DNA of 64,000 nt from Desulfuromusa kysingii. GTDB lineage: Bacteria; Desulfobacterota; Desulfuromonadia; Desulfuromonadales; Geopsychrobacteraceae. The notes under the pieces were generated by a model. That model was not told the DNA's origin, made no database searches, and worked only from the letters and a program-made list of their open reading frames with translations. This document shows positions 62,548 to 64,000 of this stretch, in pieces; within the stretch, counting starts at the first letter, position 1; each line of letters starts with the position of its first letter. The position numbers and the translations under genes were made by a program. The DNA lies in the NCBI RefSeq assembly GCF_900107645.1, contig NZ_FNQN01000006.1, forward strand, positions 1-64,000. Reading direction: 5' to 3'.

Positions 62548-64000
62548 ATGCTAACTGAAGCCTTACTCTGGTCAAATATTATTATCTGCCCCCTTGTGGG
62601 GGGGATTCTACTCCTGCGCCGTCCTTATCAGGTTGCAACTCTGCTTCTGGTTGCGGCGCTGTTTTTCTTTTCGGGATTGGCTTTTATCGACTTAAGGTCC
62701 TTGCAGCAGCCAGAGCAGATCTTTTTTTGGCGCAAGTACGGTCTTTTTTTTGAAGTCATTGCCATTTTATGTTGTTACTTCCATACCAAGACCGCCTTTC
62801 GGGATAATTCAGAGATATATAAAGGGAAGGGCTTTTGGATCTCTGTCGTGCTCGCCCTCGCTTTGTTATTTGCGGTCATTGTTAATCCTATAGAAAATCT
62901 TCTTTTTTCTCCCGATTTTGCCGAAGAACAGATCTTTTTTCTGACTAAGCAAGGATTTGTTGTCTATCTGCTGTTGATGATCTATCTGGTTTTTGGATTA
63001 GTTCAGTTGGAGCGGACCCTTTCGGGGCTGCATCAGACGCAACGCTGGGGAGTGAAACTGATTGTTTTGAGCAGTGGCTTGCTACTGGTCTCTTTTGCTC
63101 TCTATTTTAGTCAAAGTCTGTTGTACCGCTCAATCAACATGAATTATTTGGCGATCCGCTCTCTTGCGGTGTTTTGTGCTTGTCTGTTGTTTGGCTATTC
63201 ATATTTCTACCGCGATTCCGGCAGCAAGTTAGCGCTCTCGCGTGGCATTGCCCATCGTTCTTTTGTGTTGCTGATCGTCGGTGGCTATCTGATCTTATTG
63301 GGAATTGTGGGAGAAGGGTTGCGTTATCTGAATCTCACTCACACGAAACAGATATTCTCAGGACTTCTACTGCTCAGTATTTTGGGTCTCGCCATTGTGT
63401 TTCTGTCCGAGAAGTTGCGACGGAAGCTAAAAGTTATTCTGCATAAAAATTTTTATCAGAGTAAGTATGACTATCAGGAACAATGGAAGAAATTTGCCGA
63501 TCGAATGACATCGGGATTGACCCTGAGTGACATCCAAAGCTCAATTCTGGAATTGTTTTGTGACTCTCTTGCATGCAAGGGGGCGGCCCTCTATCTTTAC
63601 GATTATGAAACTAAGACCTACGTCTATGCCTCTGCATTTAACTCGCGGCGGGATTGGCGTCCTTTTGCCGAAACGGATCCGCTGGTGGTTAATCTGCAGC
63701 AAAAAGAGTGGATTATCAATCTTCGGGAAGAACACCCCGAACTTGTCAATTCCCTGGTTGAATCCTTTGATGATATCGGTGCTTTTCTTGTTGTCCCACT
63801 CTTCTTTGATGAAGGGTTAGCGGGCTTTATTGTCCTTGGTGAACAAATTGATGCAGATGAGATTCTGACTTATGAAGATTATGATCTGTTGCGGATGTTG
63901 GCCCGACAAGCTATCGCTACGGTGCAGGGCTTGCGTTTATCTGAGCAGCTTACGATTTCCAGGGAGTTGGCGGCGATCGGTAAGGTCTCCACCTTTGTCC
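62548..64000 (+). CDS. prsK: XrtA/PEP-CTERM system histidine kinase PrsK (N-terminal part)
   Basis: An open frame of 484 codons from ATG 62548, which abuts the ugd stop, runs to the window edge. The first 290 residues are mostly membrane helices; then a linker with NFYQSKYDYQEQWKKFADRM, highly typical of PrsK, and a GAF-like domain (about 325-470). The last visible residues, LTISRELAAIGKVSTFV, lead into the His-box helix, whose His lies outside the window. PrsK normally signals to PrsR, a sigma-54 activator that controls PEP-CTERM and EPS genes; prsR may follow. Confidence 0.9.
   Translation, partial: MLTEALLWSNIIICPLVGGILLLRRPYQVATLLLVAALFFFSGLAFIDLRSLQQPEQIFFWRKYGLFFEVIAILCCYFHTKTAFRDNSEIYKGKGFWISVVLALALLFAVIVNPIENLLFSPDFAEEQIFFLTKQGFVVYLLLMIYLVFGLVQLERTLSGLHQTQRWGVKLIVLSSGLLLVSFALYFSQSLLYRSINMNYLAIRSLAVFCACLLFGYSYFYRDSGSKLALSRGIAHRSFVLLIVGGYLILLGIVGEGLRYLNLTHTKQIFSGLLLLSILGLAIVFLSEKLRRKLKVILHKNFYQSKYDYQEQWKKFADRMTSGLTLSDIQSSILELFCDSLACKGAALYLYDYETKTYVYASAFNSRRDWRPFAETDPLVVNLQQKEWIINLREEHPELVNSLVESFDDIGAFLVVPLFFDEGLAGFIVLGEQIDADEILTYEDYDLLRMLARQAIATVQGLRLSEQLTISRELAAIGKVSTFV

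Overview
The window reads as chromosome from a Gram-negative, probably anaerobic bacterium of the Desulfuromonadia (Geobacter/Desulfuromonas/Pelobacter-like). This placement is an inference from a complete XrtA (exosortase A)/PEP-CTERM exopolysaccharide locus, a MopE-like metal-binding motif, an arsR-permease-thioredoxin-ccdA operon and the interspersed repeats described below. No rRNA, tRNA or CRISPR array was seen.

Layout. 1-2.65 kb: the 5' end of an ISL3-type transposase (minus strand, cut by the window edge), then two translationally coupled minus-strand lipoprotein genes, one interrupted at an 8-G tract, then a gap with possible protein remnants. 2.65-7.4 kb: pntAB transhydrogenase, a secreted NagZ-like glycosidase and a small FMN split-barrel protein. 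7.6-10.6 kb: an ArsR-controlled operon (regulator, permease, two thioredoxins, CcdA-like protein) with an operator overlapping the promoter. 10.8-11.7 kb: one PEP-CTERM protein behind a good sigma-54-like promoter. 11.8-62.5 kb onwards: the XrtA exopolysaccharide locus, all core genes on the plus strand. 56.2-61.1 kb: a patch of accessory genes and repeats embedded in that locus.

How the locus works. The EpsB-type sugar transferase primes the repeat unit on undecaprenyl phosphate. Six glycosyltransferases build it from nucleotide sugars made by UDP-sugar dehydrogenases, epimerases, ManC/ManB (GDP-mannose) and a deoxysugar cassette with two C-methyltransferase-like enzymes. A Wzx-type flippase, O-ligase-like protein, chain-length regulator, tyrosine kinase, export protein and beta-barrel protein move it outward. 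Tailoring enzymes (deacetylase, amidotransferase, FemAB, acetyltransferase, pyruvyl transferase) modify it. XrtA and EpsI process PEP-CTERM proteins, and PrsK, cut by the right edge, is the sensor kinase expected to act with a sigma-54 response regulator.

Most noteworthy: xrtA and epsI are separated by a GxxExxY gene bracketed by inverted copies of an interspersed repeat. Just downstream a ccdAB toxin-antitoxin pair sits between a truncated and an intact copy of the 5' end of a beta-CASP nuclease gene, followed by a HepT-MntA pair. Other points are a possibly phase-variable lipoprotein, an unusual branched-sugar cassette lacking a recognisable CDP-glucose dehydratase, and a large beta-helix protein with a MopE-like motif. 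Start codons were moved from the longest frame wherever a ribosome binding site or gene overlap decided it.
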